This document shows, piece by piece, positions 63,421 to 64,000 of a stretch of DNA of 64,000 nucleotides. This DNA comes from Gnetum montanum. Its lineage: Eukaryota > Streptophyta > Gnetopsida > Gnetales > Gnetaceae. The stretch's first letter is position 1; each line of letters starts with the position of its first letter. The stretch is taken from NCBI GenBank assembly GCA_015680685.1, contig MNCI01004849.1, positions 513,021-577,020 of the forward strand, in the 5' to 3' direction. The notes under the pieces are model-generated. The model did no database searches, was not told where the DNA came from, and worked only from the letters and a program-made list of their open reading frames with translations. The translations under genes were made by a program, and so were the position numbers.

Positions 63421-64000
63421 AAGTAATGATGACCAAATTAATAAATGATGTCAACATGGTATTATCACATTTGTAAGGAGGAAAGCAACCATGATACATA
63501 TTGTTATTATGACAATGTAAATAATCCTACGGGATAGGTAATCACTAAACATTAAGCTAATAAGTTTGCCAAGAATATGACTAAAAAGCTTAATAAGAAA
63601 TGTGAAACAAAACAAGTAAAATCGTAGGTCTACTAATCTTCTAAAGGAGGAATCACAAGCTCTTATTGTTGATTTCAATGCCCTCATGGTGACTAATGAA
63701 AATTTTGACAATTTTATGAACATTGATTTTGGATTTCCAATGGTTGTTCAAGTTACTTGTCTATCCTTGTTCAATTGTAAGTAATTGTTTGGTGTCTTGG
63801 CAATTGAGGGAGCTTGGATTATGGAATCCAAGGGAGCTTTTCATCACAAGACATACCAACAAGGAAAAAGGGGTTCTAGAACTAGGTTATTGCAATGCTC
63901 CATAGAAAACATGTTAAAAATAGATTAATTAGGTCATCAATATAAATAACATGCATCACCATAGTACTTATAGGGTGTCAAGCCCCAAAAAATACTAATA
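63421..64000. other. Possible continuation of the copia relic
   Basis: Near 63650-63720 a forward frame gives SQALIVDFNALMVTNENF, compatible with the region after a gag knuckle, but no protease or knuckle motif is visible. Otherwise nothing. Confidence 0.25.

Noticed and set aside
1-64000. Search for tRNA, rRNA and bacterial-type operons
   Set aside because: No cloverleaf-quality tRNA, rRNA or operon layout was found; tRNA-like boxes are all in degenerate SINE-type repeats.

Overview
The window is nuclear DNA from a vascular plant. It is AT-rich, carries no bacterial-type operons, and is dense in antisense LINE, RTE and Ty1/copia relics. It holds one convincing host gene, interrupted by an intron of about 50.7 kb. 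Such a long, transposon-stuffed intron around ordinary short exons suggests a large-genome plant, most plausibly a gymnosperm. That is inference; nothing here names a species.

The host gene is on the + strand. It is a five-finger C2H2 transcription factor of the plant YY1 type. Six coding exons (6842-6987, 8270-8328, 59032-59234, 59383-59472, 60198-60341, 60442-60993) join in phase into 397 codons plus a stop. Four introns are GT-AG; the last, 100 bp long, is GC-AG. Intron 2 (8329-59031) takes up about 79% of the window.

Layout by region. (1) 1-6.6 kb: transposon debris upstream of the gene, including a forward LTR-family copy near 1.0-1.9 kb, a CCHC-knuckle relic at 3.3-3.95 kb and SINE-like units near 5.2-5.4 kb. 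(2) 6.6-8.33 kb: leader, exon 1, intron 1, exon 2. (3) 8.3-12.6 kb: mostly unrecognised intron sequence with a tandemly duplicated LTR fragment. (4) 12.6-14.3 kb: a LINE copy with an inverted 5' part, broken by an 801-base N gap. (5) 14.3-23.1 kb: copia pieces; one holds a TIR (MITE-like) element that itself holds a 5'-truncated LINE. (6) 24.2-36.5 kb: an old palindrome-rich repeat and a decayed coiled-coil ORF, split by a 6.5-kb LINE (11-bp target-site duplication, TSD) and by an RTE LINE. (7) 37.5-57.3 kb: an old antisense copia element invaded by a 5.1-kb LINE, a 5.5-kb copia with both LTRs and a 5-bp TSD, a 452-bp sense retroposon, a LINE 3' fragment and about 3.5 kb of unidentified sequence. 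(8) 57.8-58.9 kb: an RTE relic ending just before exon 3. (9) 59.0-61.0 kb: exons 3-6. (10) 61-64 kb: downstream sequence with a copia gag relic.

Nearly all identifiable elements in the intron lie antisense to the gene, as expected if sense insertions with their polyadenylation and splice signals are removed by selection. The best candidates for something undescribed are: a coiled-coil module with a conserved tail that recurs three times and is part of one LINE; the palindrome-based degenerate tandem repeat; and a copia element whose gag carries an inserted copy of its own LTR, primer site and leader.
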